Source of the DNA: Hyphomicrobium sp.
GTDB lineage: Bacteria; Pseudomonadota; Alphaproteobacteria; Rhizobiales; Hyphomicrobiaceae
Direction: 5' to 3'
Assembly: GCA_017512425.1 (NCBI GenBank)
Contig: JAFWGI010000015.1
Location: 124,001-188,000, forward strand
DNA length: 64,000 nt
The notes beneath the pieces are model-generated. The model had not been told where the DNA came from. It was given only the letters and a program-made list of their open reading frames with translations, and made no database searches. Shown here in pieces: positions 46,068-55,271 of this stretch. The position numbers and the translations under genes are program-made. Numbering within the stretch: the first letter of the stretch is position 1; the number at the start of each line of letters is the position of its first letter.

Positions 46068-47241
46068 CGAAATTAAGGCCCTTTACCGCTCGAACTTCGC
46101 GGCGTTCATGCGCTTTGCGTTCCGTGAGCTGCATCCGAACCAGCCGCTCGTCGATACCTGGCATATCGACGTTCTGGCCGACACGCTCGAACGGGTCGCC
46201 AGCGGCGAGATCAAGCGCCTGATTATCAACCTGCCGCCGCGGTGCCTCAAGTCACACGCCGCCTCGATCGCCTTGCCGGTCTGGATGCATGGGCGCAACC
46301 CGGTTCTCAAGATTATGTCGATCGCCGGATCGAAGGAACTCGCCGGCGACTTCGAGCGCGGTACGCGAGAGCTGATCAACGCGCCGCGGTGCCGCGCGTT
46401 ATTTCCGCACCTAAAGCCTGAGGCACGCTCCGGCAACCTCTACCTGCCGCAGGGTGGCCAACGGATTTTGGCCGTGGTCGGCGGCATTCTCGTCGGCCGC
46501 GGCGCTGATCTGATCGTGATCGATGATCCGATCGCGCCGGCACGCGTGCATGATGAACCGCGTCGCCGCGCGGTCAACAAGTGGTTCGACGCTGAAGTGC
46601 TCCAGCGCTTAAACGATAAGACCGAGGGCGCGGTGATTGTCGTCATGCAACGGCTTCACGTCGACGATCTCAGCGGTCACCTGCTGGCCGGCGAACAGCC
46701 CTGGGTTCATCTCAACTTGCCGGCGATCGCGACGGAAGACGAGACATGGGCCTTATCACGCGGGCAGGTCTTCACACGGAAGAAGTTCGAACCGCTGGCA
46801 CCGACGATCGACAACCAATTGACGCTCTTTAGACGCATGTTGGACATCGGTGCTTACAACTTCGGCGCTCAGTATCAGCAGAAGCCGTTCAAGCATTTAG
46901 ATGATGATGAGTGCCGTGGTGGCATGTTCGCTTTACCTGATGATCAGTGGGGCTTTCCGGCGTTCTCAGTTCGCCGCGTGCCGGAAACTCGCATTATGGC
47001 CTACGAGGTCTTTGGCGCCGGAACGTGTCATCCGGCGATGCCGCCGCGTCAAATGTCCATCGAGGAGTGGGAAAGATACGCAGTTTGGACGATGGACTAT
47101 CAACGGCGGCTTTTAGAAGACGAGAACGCCGCGTGGGGTCCGCCGGAGAACGAAGCCGCACTTCTTGCCGAATATCGCGCGCCGCCCGGCGAGTTCCGGC
47201 AGGCCGATAGTGATGATGAAGGGCCGTATTCCTACGGATGA
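46057..47241 (+). CDS. Phage terminase large subunit (probably shortened)
   Basis: 394 residues from the ATG at 46057, overlapping DUF5681 by 11 bp. The ATPase has the P-loop INLPPRCLKSHAASIALP, the acidic Walker B run ADLIVIDDPIAP and a coupling motif VIVVMQRLH. The RNase H-like nuclease domain that normally follows QYQQKP is replaced by ~120 residues with no nuclease motif that I can see. It packages DNA in tailed phages, but no portal, protease or capsid gene follows. It may be a remnant or a satellite. Confidence 0.85.
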   Translation: MSADEIKALYRSNFAAFMRFAFRELHPNQPLVDTWHIDVLADTLERVASGEIKRLIINLPPRCLKSHAASIALPVWMHGRNPVLKIMSIAGSKELAGDFERGTRELINAPRCRALFPHLKPEARSGNLYLPQGGQRILAVVGGILVGRGADLIVIDDPIAPARVHDEPRRRAVNKWFDAEVLQRLNDKTEGAVIVVMQRLHVDDLSGHLLAGEQPWVHLNLPAIATEDETWALSRGQVFTRKKFEPLAPTIDNQLTLFRRMLDIGAYNFGAQYQQKPFKHLDDDECRGGMFALPDDQWGFPAFSVRRVPETRIMAYEVFGAGTCHPAMPPRQMSIEEWERYAVWTMDYQRRLLEDENAAWGPPENEAALLAEYRAPPGEFRQADSDDEGPYSYG

Positions 47242-47324
47242 AGCAAGTCGTATCATAATCCGGATGCGCCGGCCGCGCATGATCCGAGTCTACGGTATCG
47301 TGACTGCCGCAAATCGACAACGTT

Positions 47325-47813
47325 TCAAATCGTGTTCGCGACCGCTCGGAGTTGTTCAGTCACGTCAATGACGCCCGTGATACCCCAAACGTCGTCGGTC
47401 AGGCGAAAGATGTCGCTGTTTGTATGTGACGAGTGGCGAACGCGTGTCGCGACGACCGCGATCGGGATCAAGGCCGCACGGTGAACCGAAAAGTCGGACG
47501 TGAACAAGACCGCAGCAAGCTGGTCGAATGGGTTGGTTGCAAGGTTCCGAAGTGCGCTCAACTGGCGCGAGCCTAAGGCATCGGTCATACGCCTTGCCTT
47601 GATTTGATAGCGCAGGCCGGCAGCATCCGTGGCATCAAAGCCAGACGCCGAGTTGCCCTCACGCGCCCAGCCAAAAGCTCGGCAGAAAAGCACCTCAGCA
47701 TAGTCGCTGATTGGGCTGTTCGTACTGCGGACGATCTCGCGACGGCGCAGCTCGTCCAGGATGGCGCCGTGAGCGCGCAGTAGCTCAAGTGGTGTCAGGT
47801 GCGTCACATCCAT
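47325..47813 (-). CDS. PD-(D/E)XK nuclease-like protein (small)
   Basis: 162 residues. ISDYAEVLFCRAFGWARE gives a helix with a conserved Glu, then SGFDATDAAGLRYQIKARRM supplies Asp and a Q-I-K strand, the pattern of the restriction-endonuclease fold (E...D...[EQ]xK). A second half (FDQLAAVLFTSDFSVHRAAL) is alpha/beta. It resembles uncharacterised restriction-like proteins. It starts 36 bp after the larger nuclease gene and is probably cotranscribed with it. Confidence 0.6.
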   Translation of the reverse strand: MDVTHLTPLELLRAHGAILDELRRREIVRSTNSPISDYAEVLFCRAFGWAREGNSASGFDATDAAGLRYQIKARRMTDALGSRQLSALRNLATNPFDQLAAVLFTSDFSVHRAALIPIAVVATRVRHSSHTNSDIFRLTDDVWGITGVIDVTEQLRAVANTI

Positions 47814-47849
47814 GACCGCGACTTATCCTGATTCGGACCCTGCGCGGCA

Positions 47850-48779
47850 CTACCCGACGCGATCCATGAGCCAGTCGAACAGGCCGGATTTTACGGCAAT
47901 GGCAGCGAGCGGCTCGCCGGTCCAGAGGTGCACGCCCTCCGCTTCGCCCGTCGACAGCGTTCCGGTTGGAGAGTGGCAGACAAAGAAGGTGCGGTCATGC
48001 CCGCTTGCTTCGAAGTAAGCGATATGTTCGTCGAGGACGGCTTGGCTGGCGCGGGACTTGACCTGCACGGACGCAACCTCACCAAGCGTTGGTTGCTCGA
48101 GAACGAGATCGACATCGGCCATTGTCTTGCCGAGGACGGAGACGCGCTGCCAGCCACCGCGGGCGAAGATGAGGTCGACCATGATCTCGAAATCAGCCCA
48201 GTGCAGCGCCGCGATCATCGCCATAGCGGACTGCGTCATGGCTTGCCGAGCGGAGGTCGCGGCTGTCACGATCGGCTCGTCCTCGGCATTGATCTTCCGG
48301 ACGAGGTAGTCTGATGCTCTAACGGCACAGATGGTCCCTCGGTAGTTGGCGACCTGGGTCAGCCGCGTCGTCAGGTCGACCATACGCAAGGGTTTGCCTT
48401 GGACGCTCGTGCTGCGCCAGCCGCCGATCACGCGTCGCATCCGTGATGCCGAAAGGTTATTATCTTGCGCCAGCCATGTGACCTCGGGTTCGGCGAAGCC
48501 CCACCAAAGCAGACCATCCGCGAATGTAATCCAGAGGCAATCAGCTCCAAGCGTGTAGAAATCCTGGACCTCGCGCATGGAGTCTTTGGCCTTGCCGGCC
48601 GTCTTGCGGATGCCACCGAAATAGGCCTGAACCCCGTTCCAGTCGCCAGCGGCGCAAAGATCGTGGGACACCTCGTGATAGCCGAGCTGCAGCTCACCGT
48701 TCTCAAGGCTTAACTTGGCGAAGCTGCCGCCCGCCCCGAGCTTGATGTATCGGATCGTCGTTGGTGCGATTGGGTTCAT
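47850..48779 (-). CDS. Mrr-like restriction endonuclease-fold protein
   Basis: 309 residues. The C-terminal ~120 residues have LHWADFEIMVDLIFARGGWQ, then ADVDLVLEQP and VASVQVKSRASQ, i.e. helix-Glu, Asp, and Q-x-K, the Mrr-like PD-(D/E)XK active site. The N-terminal 180 residues are an unfamiliar domain (DLCAAGDWNGVQAYFGGIRK; FADGLLWWGFAEPEV), possibly for target recognition. It opposes the XRE gene across a 122-bp region containing two palindromes. No methyltransferase is adjacent, so it may be a modification-dependent (type IV-like) enzyme. Confidence 0.7.
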   Translation of the reverse strand: MNPIAPTTIRYIKLGAGGSFAKLSLENGELQLGYHEVSHDLCAAGDWNGVQAYFGGIRKTAGKAKDSMREVQDFYTLGADCLWITFADGLLWWGFAEPEVTWLAQDNNLSASRMRRVIGGWRSTSVQGKPLRMVDLTTRLTQVANYRGTICAVRASDYLVRKINAEDEPIVTAATSARQAMTQSAMAMIAALHWADFEIMVDLIFARGGWQRVSVLGKTMADVDLVLEQPTLGEVASVQVKSRASQAVLDEHIAYFEASGHDRTFFVCHSPTGTLSTGEAEGVHLWTGEPLAAIAVKSGLFDWLMDRVG

Positions 48780-48782
48780 GAA

Positions 48783-48793
48783 TTGAGACTCAT
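48783..48793. promoter_or_regulatory. Palindrome copy next to the nuclease start
   Basis: TTGAGACTCAT, one mismatch from the perfect palindrome ATGAG-A-CTCAT at 48849-48859. It is only 4 bp upstream of the Mrr-like gene ATG, so a bound protein would block its translation start or transcription. Confidence 0.5.
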
Positions 48794-48848
48794 AAGTATC
48801 ATTGCCGGGACCGCCAGATCGCTTCCTTTGGCTGTGAAGTCCAGCAAA

Positions 48849-48859
48849 ATGAGACTCAT
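48849..48859. promoter_or_regulatory. Palindrome copy upstream of the XRE gene
   Basis: ATGAGACTCAT, an 11-bp perfect palindrome about a central A, ending 42 bp before the XRE start. The TGAGACTCAT part is repeated exactly 66 bp to the left. Likely bound by the XRE protein. Confidence 0.55.
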
Positions 48860-48901
48860 CGTCTGTAGATCGATCGACTAAGGTGTCGAAACCCTTAGCC
48901 G

Positions 48902-49132
48902 ATGGACGTGCGCCGCCGGCTAGGTCTGAACCTCAAGAAACTGCGGGAGGAGCAGGGCTTCTCGCAGGAGAGCTTTGCCGACCATTGCGGCCTGCACCGG
49001 ACCTACATCAGCGGCATCGAGCGCGGTGTGCGTAATCCGACGGTTGTCATCCTCGATAAGATCGCCAAGGCGCTGAAGGTGCCGGCGGGGCAGCTGCTTG
49101 ATGAGGCCCGGGGGGTGTCGAGGAAAAGCTGA
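48902..49132 (+). CDS. XRE-family regulator (C-protein-like)
   Basis: 76 residues, a single helix-turn-helix: LKKLREEQGFSQESFADHCG, LHRTYISGIERGVRNPTVVI, LDKIAKALKVP. The size and sequence match controller (C) proteins of restriction-modification systems. It diverges from the nuclease genes and presumably sets their expression through the two flanking palindromes. Confidence 0.88.
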   Translation: MDVRRRLGLNLKKLREEQGFSQESFADHCGLHRTYISGIERGVRNPTVVILDKIAKALKVPAGQLLDEARGVSRKS

Positions 49133-49239
49133 TCCCATCACCGGCCGTCTCAAGGCCGATTAAGCGAATCCGTCGGTCACTTCCTTTGTGGGATGACCAG
49201 TCTTGGGATTTGTTGCCAATTTCTGGCTAACATTCCCAT

Positions 49240-52200
49240 CTAAGCGCCCGGTTCAAAACCCTGCGAGCGAAACTTCAGTGCAGCGCCGTTCTCTCGAATG
49301 ACCCGCTGCGTTTCATCCGGTATTCCGCCCGGAATTTCAGCTGCGATCTCAAGAGAGAGCGACACATTTCCACCAGGTAGTGTTGTCAAATGCTGCAGGA
49401 CCTCCTCTACCACTTTGCCCATGTCGCGCGATGCTCGATCTGGATCGATAGATACGGTTGCAAAGTAACGGCGCATGCGTTCTGGCGCCGTCTGAGGCGA
49501 CGAAGCTGACTCGCCTGGCTTGGCCGCAACGCTAGCGTCCCGAGGAAGGACAGCCGTGACACCCGGCGAGCTACGGGCGGTCTCGGCTGTCTGCTGTGCG
49601 GCCGCAATCTCTGGCTTGACGATCACACTCGTGGAGTCAATGTCAACTGCGCCACCACCGGTCGTTCTCAAGCCCTCGTATCGTTTCTTCGCTTCATCGA
49701 ACCGCCCAGCAAACGCGAAGCTGTCACACACGAGGTCGCTGATCGCCTTGGTGATTGTCTCCAACAGTACATGCTGATCGCGAAGTCGGGGGAGATAGAG
49801 ATACGATGCTAGGTATTCCCAGAGCTTTCTGGTGCCGACATGGTCGACATCTGTCCAAATGTGCTGGTCGAGGTAAGTTCGGAGATTGGACGGTCCAATG
49901 CGAGTATAGAGTGCCGCCTCGGATTGCGCCTTCTTTGACGCACGAACTGCGAGCGAGTCAGCCCCTGACAAACGGCTCGGTGACCACTCAACCTTGCCGC
50001 CTTTCGGGTCTGATTGAGTAGGCGTTAGCAGCCAAGACCACGCCTCTAGAATTCTTGCGGCCACGGTCGACTGCAAGTCATCACGCTTCGTCTCTGACTG
50101 CTTCTTTTGGAATGAGTCAAGGTTGAGCTTCTCATGTTCGTCAGCAATCGACTTCCATGCCAGCCACTGCCGAACAGCCTGCCGCAGATCGCCGATCAGT
50201 TTTGCATCAGGCGCCAAGAACAAAAGCATATTGCGATATATGCGTTGCCCGTTGCCCCTTGTGTTTAAGATCGTCTCGGCAGCTTTCGCCGCCGCGGAAT
50301 CTCCGCCCTTGGAGTAAGTGTACTCAGGCCCTAGAACCACTAGTCGCGCCTCCATCTCATCGGGAACTTCCGATGAGTTATCGGGAATGGCGTGCACCCC
50401 GGCGAAGTCGCCACGGCTCCTCTTATCCCCGGATTCCTTCCGGATCAGCTTCACTATTTCTGCATCAATGTCGGCGTCGCTGTATTGGCCTGCACGATCG
50501 TCGGCCAAACGCGTGACGCTCGGCTGTGTCGACAGCCAATAACGTCCGCCGTCCTGATAAAGGTACGTTGCTTTGTCGGCCAATCTGCGAAGCGCATCAC
50601 CGAATGTCGCCGCCGTTTCACCCGGTTGAGCACACCCGAGACGGATGCGCTTGTCATCGATGCCAGGGCTTTGGCTCTTATAACCTGGTGCCGAACCGAT
50701 AAAGATCGTACGCGCAACACGTCGCGACGCGGAGTACCGACCCAAAGTCGGGACATCCTGATCGATTGCTAATGGCGTAGAACTCGGCCCATCGACATCG
50801 CTGGAAATGACAGCGTTCCACTCACTCTCCAGGTAACGCGTCAACTCCGATTGAACATTCTGACTATCGAGCGGAACCGAAGCAGGAAGAATCAACAAAC
50901 CTGAATCCTGTCCTTCCCAAAGCTGATGAATGACCGAAGCCATCAATCGAAGGACGCCGCGAGTCCGCTGAAATTTATCGAGCCCGCCCCAGTCATTGTA
51001 GAGCCGGTCGAATAGCTCCGGATGAATCGGATATGCAGCCTCCATACGTCGCTTGTAGTCGCCATCGCCGCAACCGGTTGTGAACTCGCCTTGTCCGGCG
51101 CGATACATGTCACCAAAGGATTTGATGACTGCATCACGGTACGCGTAGGCGTCCTTATCGGGCAACGGCTCGAACAGCCGGCGGCGGACAATCTCGAATC
51201 CTTCGTCGGCCGTTGCGGGCTGCCACGAGGACTCGACGCGACTGAACGTGTTTTTAATGCGCACGAGAGCTTCTTGACCGCCTTGTCCACCGATCTCGAT
51301 CTGAGAGGCCGGCAAGCTCGCGACAACCATCGCACCAGGAGCTCGCTTCACGGCCTCAGTCAGCGCCTGAACGAATGTGACGTTGGTATCGAACGAGCCC
51401 GCTGGCATGTCGTTGGTGTGATAGAGCGCGCGTACAAAGGCCACCCACTCGTCGATCAGCACGATACACGGCGAGTGGAGCCGAAGAAGATCGGCAAGCA
51501 CATCAGAGCCGGGGCTGACACCATTTTTGTCGCTGTCGGCAACCAGCTTATAGGCTTCCTTGCCGCCGAGCTGCCAAGCCATCTCACCCCATAGTGTGCG
51601 GACTTCAAGACCGCCTTCTTTAATGGACGCTTGACCGGGCGATAGCGCCGTGCCGACAAGTACCGCACGAGCCGCGCGTGGCAGCTTCGTGACGCCCACT
51701 TCCTTCATAAGATCTTCGACGCCGGGTAGCGTGGTCGCACTATCGACGCCCGTCAGATGATAGAGGGCGAGCATGGAGTGTGTCTTGCCGCCGCCGAAGT
51801 TGGTTTGCAGCTCGACAACTGGATCGCCGCCCGTATCCGTCAGACGGCGCATCGCGCCTTTCAGAAGCTCGCGCAGACCATGGGTCAAGAAGGTGCGGGC
51901 GAAGAACTCTTTCGGATCGCGGTATTCTGATGAACCTTCGCCGCGAATGACTTGTGCAAGGTCAGCCGCGAATTGGGCCTGCTGGTAGCGACCTGAAGCA
52001 ACGTCTCGATGCGGCGTCACGATTTCGCGCCAGGGCTTCAAGCCGGCCTTAGGCATGCCCTCGAACGACGGAGACTTGGCGCGAGTCTTTACGCGCGCCT
52101 CCTCAGCGAACATGGTGCGCAATACTTCGGCGCGCATTTCGCCCAACTCAGCGGCTTCCTTAGAGCAGGAGAAGGCTTCGAGAAGACGTTGTGCACTATC

Positions 52201-52518
52201 GAGGGCACGATCCGTGTCGCGGTACGTGAACGTCTTGTTGTGCGCCCAGCTATTGCGAACGTCGCGCAGTTCATTCACGACGGAACGTTCAGTCCGGCCC
52301 AGGAAGGTGCCGAATACGTCCTTCCAATTGTATTCGATGGCCTTGAGCAGAATTGCCGGGTCCTTCTTCGCCTGCGGCGCATCCTTGGGGTTCTCGATGA
52401 GATCCTGAACCCACATGGCACCCTTGGCTTTCGCCATGCGTCCGCCGACGGGGTTCTCGAGTGCCGCCCCGATAGCCTCGAGCATCCGCGAGACGCGGTC
52501 TTTATTGGTGATAGCCAT
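49240..52518 (-). CDS. DUF499 ATPase with N-terminal Swt1-like HEPN domain
   Basis: 1,092 residues. Residues ~1-120 are a Swt1-like HEPN domain (EYNWKDVFGTFLGRTERSVV; ELRDVRNSWAHNKTFTYRDT) whose R88-x4-H93 matches the HEPN RNase motif. The DUF499 part has the P-loop LQTNFGGGKTHSMLALYHLT (~residue 245) and Walker B CIVLIDEWVAFVRAL. The C-terminus has long Ala/Pro-rich and helical segments. DUF499 proteins occur with DUF1156 methylases and helicases in anti-phage clusters; how they act is not established. It follows DUF1156 by 10 bp and ends the operon. Confidence 0.9.
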   Translation of the reverse strand: MAITNKDRVSRMLEAIGAALENPVGGRMAKAKGAMWVQDLIENPKDAPQAKKDPAILLKAIEYNWKDVFGTFLGRTERSVVNELRDVRNSWAHNKTFTYRDTDRALDSAQRLLEAFSCSKEAAELGEMRAEVLRTMFAEEARVKTRAKSPSFEGMPKAGLKPWREIVTPHRDVASGRYQQAQFAADLAQVIRGEGSSEYRDPKEFFARTFLTHGLRELLKGAMRRLTDTGGDPVVELQTNFGGGKTHSMLALYHLTGVDSATTLPGVEDLMKEVGVTKLPRAARAVLVGTALSPGQASIKEGGLEVRTLWGEMAWQLGGKEAYKLVADSDKNGVSPGSDVLADLLRLHSPCIVLIDEWVAFVRALYHTNDMPAGSFDTNVTFVQALTEAVKRAPGAMVVASLPASQIEIGGQGGQEALVRIKNTFSRVESSWQPATADEGFEIVRRRLFEPLPDKDAYAYRDAVIKSFGDMYRAGQGEFTTGCGDGDYKRRMEAAYPIHPELFDRLYNDWGGLDKFQRTRGVLRLMASVIHQLWEGQDSGLLILPASVPLDSQNVQSELTRYLESEWNAVISSDVDGPSSTPLAIDQDVPTLGRYSASRRVARTIFIGSAPGYKSQSPGIDDKRIRLGCAQPGETAATFGDALRRLADKATYLYQDGGRYWLSTQPSVTRLADDRAGQYSDADIDAEIVKLIRKESGDKRSRGDFAGVHAIPDNSSEVPDEMEARLVVLGPEYTYSKGGDSAAAKAAETILNTRGNGQRIYRNMLLFLAPDAKLIGDLRQAVRQWLAWKSIADEHEKLNLDSFQKKQSETKRDDLQSTVAARILEAWSWLLTPTQSDPKGGKVEWSPSRLSGADSLAVRASKKAQSEAALYTRIGPSNLRTYLDQHIWTDVDHVGTRKLWEYLASYLYLPRLRDQHVLLETITKAISDLVCDSFAFAGRFDEAKKRYEGLRTTGGGAVDIDSTSVIVKPEIAAAQQTAETARSSPGVTAVLPRDASVAAKPGESASSPQTAPERMRRYFATVSIDPDRASRDMGKVVEEVLQHLTTLPGGNVSLSLEIAAEIPGGIPDETQRVIRENGAALKFRSQGFEPGA

Positions 52519-52528
52519 CGTTCCCCCG

Positions 52529-55264
52529 TCAGATCAGTGTCGCCTGCGCCGGAGTCTGCGGCGCAGCGGATGCCTGTTGCGAAGCAAGTTTTTGCAGTTC
52601 TGGCCACGCAACCACAAGGCCGTTGTAGACACGAGCCTCGTCCGCCCACTTTCTTCGCTCGCAAATCTGGTAGAGCCGATAGGCGAGATCACGCGTCGCA
52701 TCAGCGCGCGAGCCGAGCTTGACGAGCAGCGCAGCGGCGGCCGATTCGCCGTCCGACTCAAGGACGCGAATGAGGTGCTGAGCGCATTCCCATACGGTCA
52801 GCGTCTTGTCTGTCAGCGGGTCCCAATCACTGGGCAACTCAGAGCGCTTCTTCAGCCGAACCTTGCCCCCCTTGGATTCAATGAGGCCGGCGTGGGCAAC
52901 ACCGGAAACGGATACGTTGCGCGCCTTAGCAAGTGTCTCAGCATCACCGTAGGGAGAATCATTCATGCCATGCGTCTCAAACCAAGTAATGGCGAAACGC
53001 GTCTGTGACTCGTACTCACTCTCCTGTTCAGAAAGGTAGTCATCAAGCGCTTGATTTATGAGCTGCAGCGCTGTCTTGACGGTCATTGCACTATCATCCG
53101 CCTCAAGCACTTTTGAGTGTCGAGTGAAGATGCCCATGCCCGGCCCGATTGATGCCTGCGCCAAATCTACTGGCGCAATGTTGCCTTCCTGCAGCATCCG
53201 TAGAGCCGCGGGTAGCTCGCGTTTAAGCGCGGAGAGGAAGGATGCCCGTGTCGAGACACTAGCATTCTCTGGACGACGCCTGCATGCCAAAACAATTGAA
53301 GAGGCCAAAGCATTGGCACCAATTGCTCTTATGCGAGTTGCTGACTCAGTCCGCAACGGCCAGGTTCCAGTAATGCAAAACCTCGACGCAATTAGTCCTT
53401 CTAGAAAGGTCTCCCAACCAGTCGAATGGAAGCTGCTAGGCTCCTCCTCATCATCGTCTTCCGCCTCGCTCTGCTTGAATGCATAATATACCGTCACCGG
53501 GTATTCATCATGTGCAGCTTCTCGAATGGCGTCGAACGCCTTAGAAAGCCGTCGTGAAAACTCATTCGCATCCAAGGCATCATTCTTTGATGGATCGTCG
53601 CTACTTGTCATATTTCCAGACTTGGGTGTTAGTAGCGTTCCGAATAAATCTGGATGAACTTCCTTCAAGCATTGGCGCAGCCATATATAGAAAAAATCAG
53701 AGAGATCCGCGTAGCCAATATTGTCAAAATAAGGGGGGTCTGTGGAAATTATCGCGAGAGAGGTGGGAGCAGCTTCGCCTGACGACGCGTCATATATCGA
53801 ACTTGAACCCGAAGAGACATTGCGTGGCAAGCAACTTAGTGACGTAAGAGGGTTCTTGTAAGCTGCCTGCCAACTTCCAACCGATGTTCCGAATACATTT
53901 CCCTCCGAAAATTCCCAGGTCATCGAAACGATTTGACGGTCAAATGCTGGCGTTCCTTTAGAAGTGCCGGACTTTCTCACCAACCATCGGACTAGCGTGT
54001 TGTTTGTTTGCGCCAATCGGCTAACGCCCAAAGCTAAGAATGTCGAAACAAGTCTTTTGTACTCTTCCGATCCGCCATCTGACGCAATCCTATCTGCAAC
54101 GGCCCGAACCGCGTCGCATATCGTGCTGATCACAGTAAGCTGCCGAGCAGTGAAAAGCTGAGCATGCAGGTTAATGCCGTAGTTCTGTACGCGAAACCCG
54201 AGAGCCTTTTGAGGTAGCGATGTTGATGGAATCCAATTGTCTTGATCTTTGAAGCCTATAGTCGCGTATTCATCGAGAGGATCAAGATAGATGCGCCGCC
54301 GCTGATGTTCAGCGACGACGGCTAACAACCGACTGCCAACTCGCCCGGCGTTTCCTTCTGCACGAATATGTTCGAACCTGATCGCCTCGTTGCAGGCCAA
54401 ACAGACGCCGCCAGTGCGACTAATTGTGCCCTTTCGGGGTGAGCCAGCCCCTCGGCGAACTTTGAACGTGATTGCAGACCGATCAGCGGAAACGCCTGGC
54501 TCAACCCACGCTTCGTTACCTTTGTGTGTCGAGAGCCAAAACTTGTTAGTCAGAGGTGCTTCGATTCCACACGCTGGATTTGGGCACCGAACGGTCCTCG
54601 CCCAGATCCAGGCGATAGCATCCACTTCAGCGCCGCCTAGCTCCTTCGGAAGTCGAACTCTTGGATAGATTTTGTCGAGCTTCGTACGGACGGCATCACC
54701 AATGTCGGCTGCATAGTTTTCGACGTCGCAAATCAACGCCCCGTATGCCCCCTGTGATCGAAGGTCAGCAAGCGATCGCGGATGTATTGGTCGAGCAGCT
54801 TCGAAACCAGGCGCTAAATCACATGCGATTCTGTTCAGTAGGACGGCAACAGGATTGATATCAGTGGCTGTTGGCTTTAGGCCAAGCCGAAGAGCTTCCA
54901 TCGGAAGTGAACCACCGCCGGAAAAAGGATCCCAAAACGGTTGATGGGACGCACCAGTAGCCTTTACGATTTCGGCCCTAGCAGCGGCGATCGTCGCCGT
55001 ATCGTTTAAGTAATCGGGATCAGACAGCTTTCCCAGCAGGTCAAAGAGATATTGGCGACGCTCTACATCGTCACCGGGGTCGGTAACGATACTAGCAAAT
55101 AGGATGGCTCGCGCCACACCCAGTGGTTTTCGCGACCACCAAGTATGCATATTGCTCAAGAGTCCGACGTGAATATTTTTCTCTTTGCCCGCATTCGTAT
55201 TGATCACATCAAGCGGAAGCGCAACCTCGATGAGTTTCTTTCGGACTGTCGTCATGGTGCTCAT
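52529..55264 (-). CDS. DUF1156 adenine-specific DNA methylase
   Basis: 911 residues from the Met at 55264 (an alternative is 55255). N-terminal DUF1156 (KLIEVALPLDVINTNAGKEK; SNMHTWWSRKPLGVARAIL), then SAM motif I FWDPFSGGGSLPMEALRLGL, a zinc-finger-like pair (CPNPACG, CLACN), and catalytic motif IV STDPPYFDNIGYADLSDFF. It should methylate adenine to mark self DNA in a defence system. It begins 7 bp after the HEPN gene and is 10 bp before DUF499. Confidence 0.93.
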   Translation of the reverse strand: MSTMTTVRKKLIEVALPLDVINTNAGKEKNIHVGLLSNMHTWWSRKPLGVARAILFASIVTDPGDDVERRQYLFDLLGKLSDPDYLNDTATIAAARAEIVKATGASHQPFWDPFSGGGSLPMEALRLGLKPTATDINPVAVLLNRIACDLAPGFEAARPIHPRSLADLRSQGAYGALICDVENYAADIGDAVRTKLDKIYPRVRLPKELGGAEVDAIAWIWARTVRCPNPACGIEAPLTNKFWLSTHKGNEAWVEPGVSADRSAITFKVRRGAGSPRKGTISRTGGVCLACNEAIRFEHIRAEGNAGRVGSRLLAVVAEHQRRRIYLDPLDEYATIGFKDQDNWIPSTSLPQKALGFRVQNYGINLHAQLFTARQLTVISTICDAVRAVADRIASDGGSEEYKRLVSTFLALGVSRLAQTNNTLVRWLVRKSGTSKGTPAFDRQIVSMTWEFSEGNVFGTSVGSWQAAYKNPLTSLSCLPRNVSSGSSSIYDASSGEAAPTSLAIISTDPPYFDNIGYADLSDFFYIWLRQCLKEVHPDLFGTLLTPKSGNMTSSDDPSKNDALDANEFSRRLSKAFDAIREAAHDEYPVTVYYAFKQSEAEDDDEEEPSSFHSTGWETFLEGLIASRFCITGTWPLRTESATRIRAIGANALASSIVLACRRRPENASVSTRASFLSALKRELPAALRMLQEGNIAPVDLAQASIGPGMGIFTRHSKVLEADDSAMTVKTALQLINQALDDYLSEQESEYESQTRFAITWFETHGMNDSPYGDAETLAKARNVSVSGVAHAGLIESKGGKVRLKKRSELPSDWDPLTDKTLTVWECAQHLIRVLESDGESAAAALLVKLGSRADATRDLAYRLYQICERRKWADEARVYNGLVVAWPELQKLASQQASAAPQTPAQATLI

Positions 55265-55271
55265 CGTTGCC

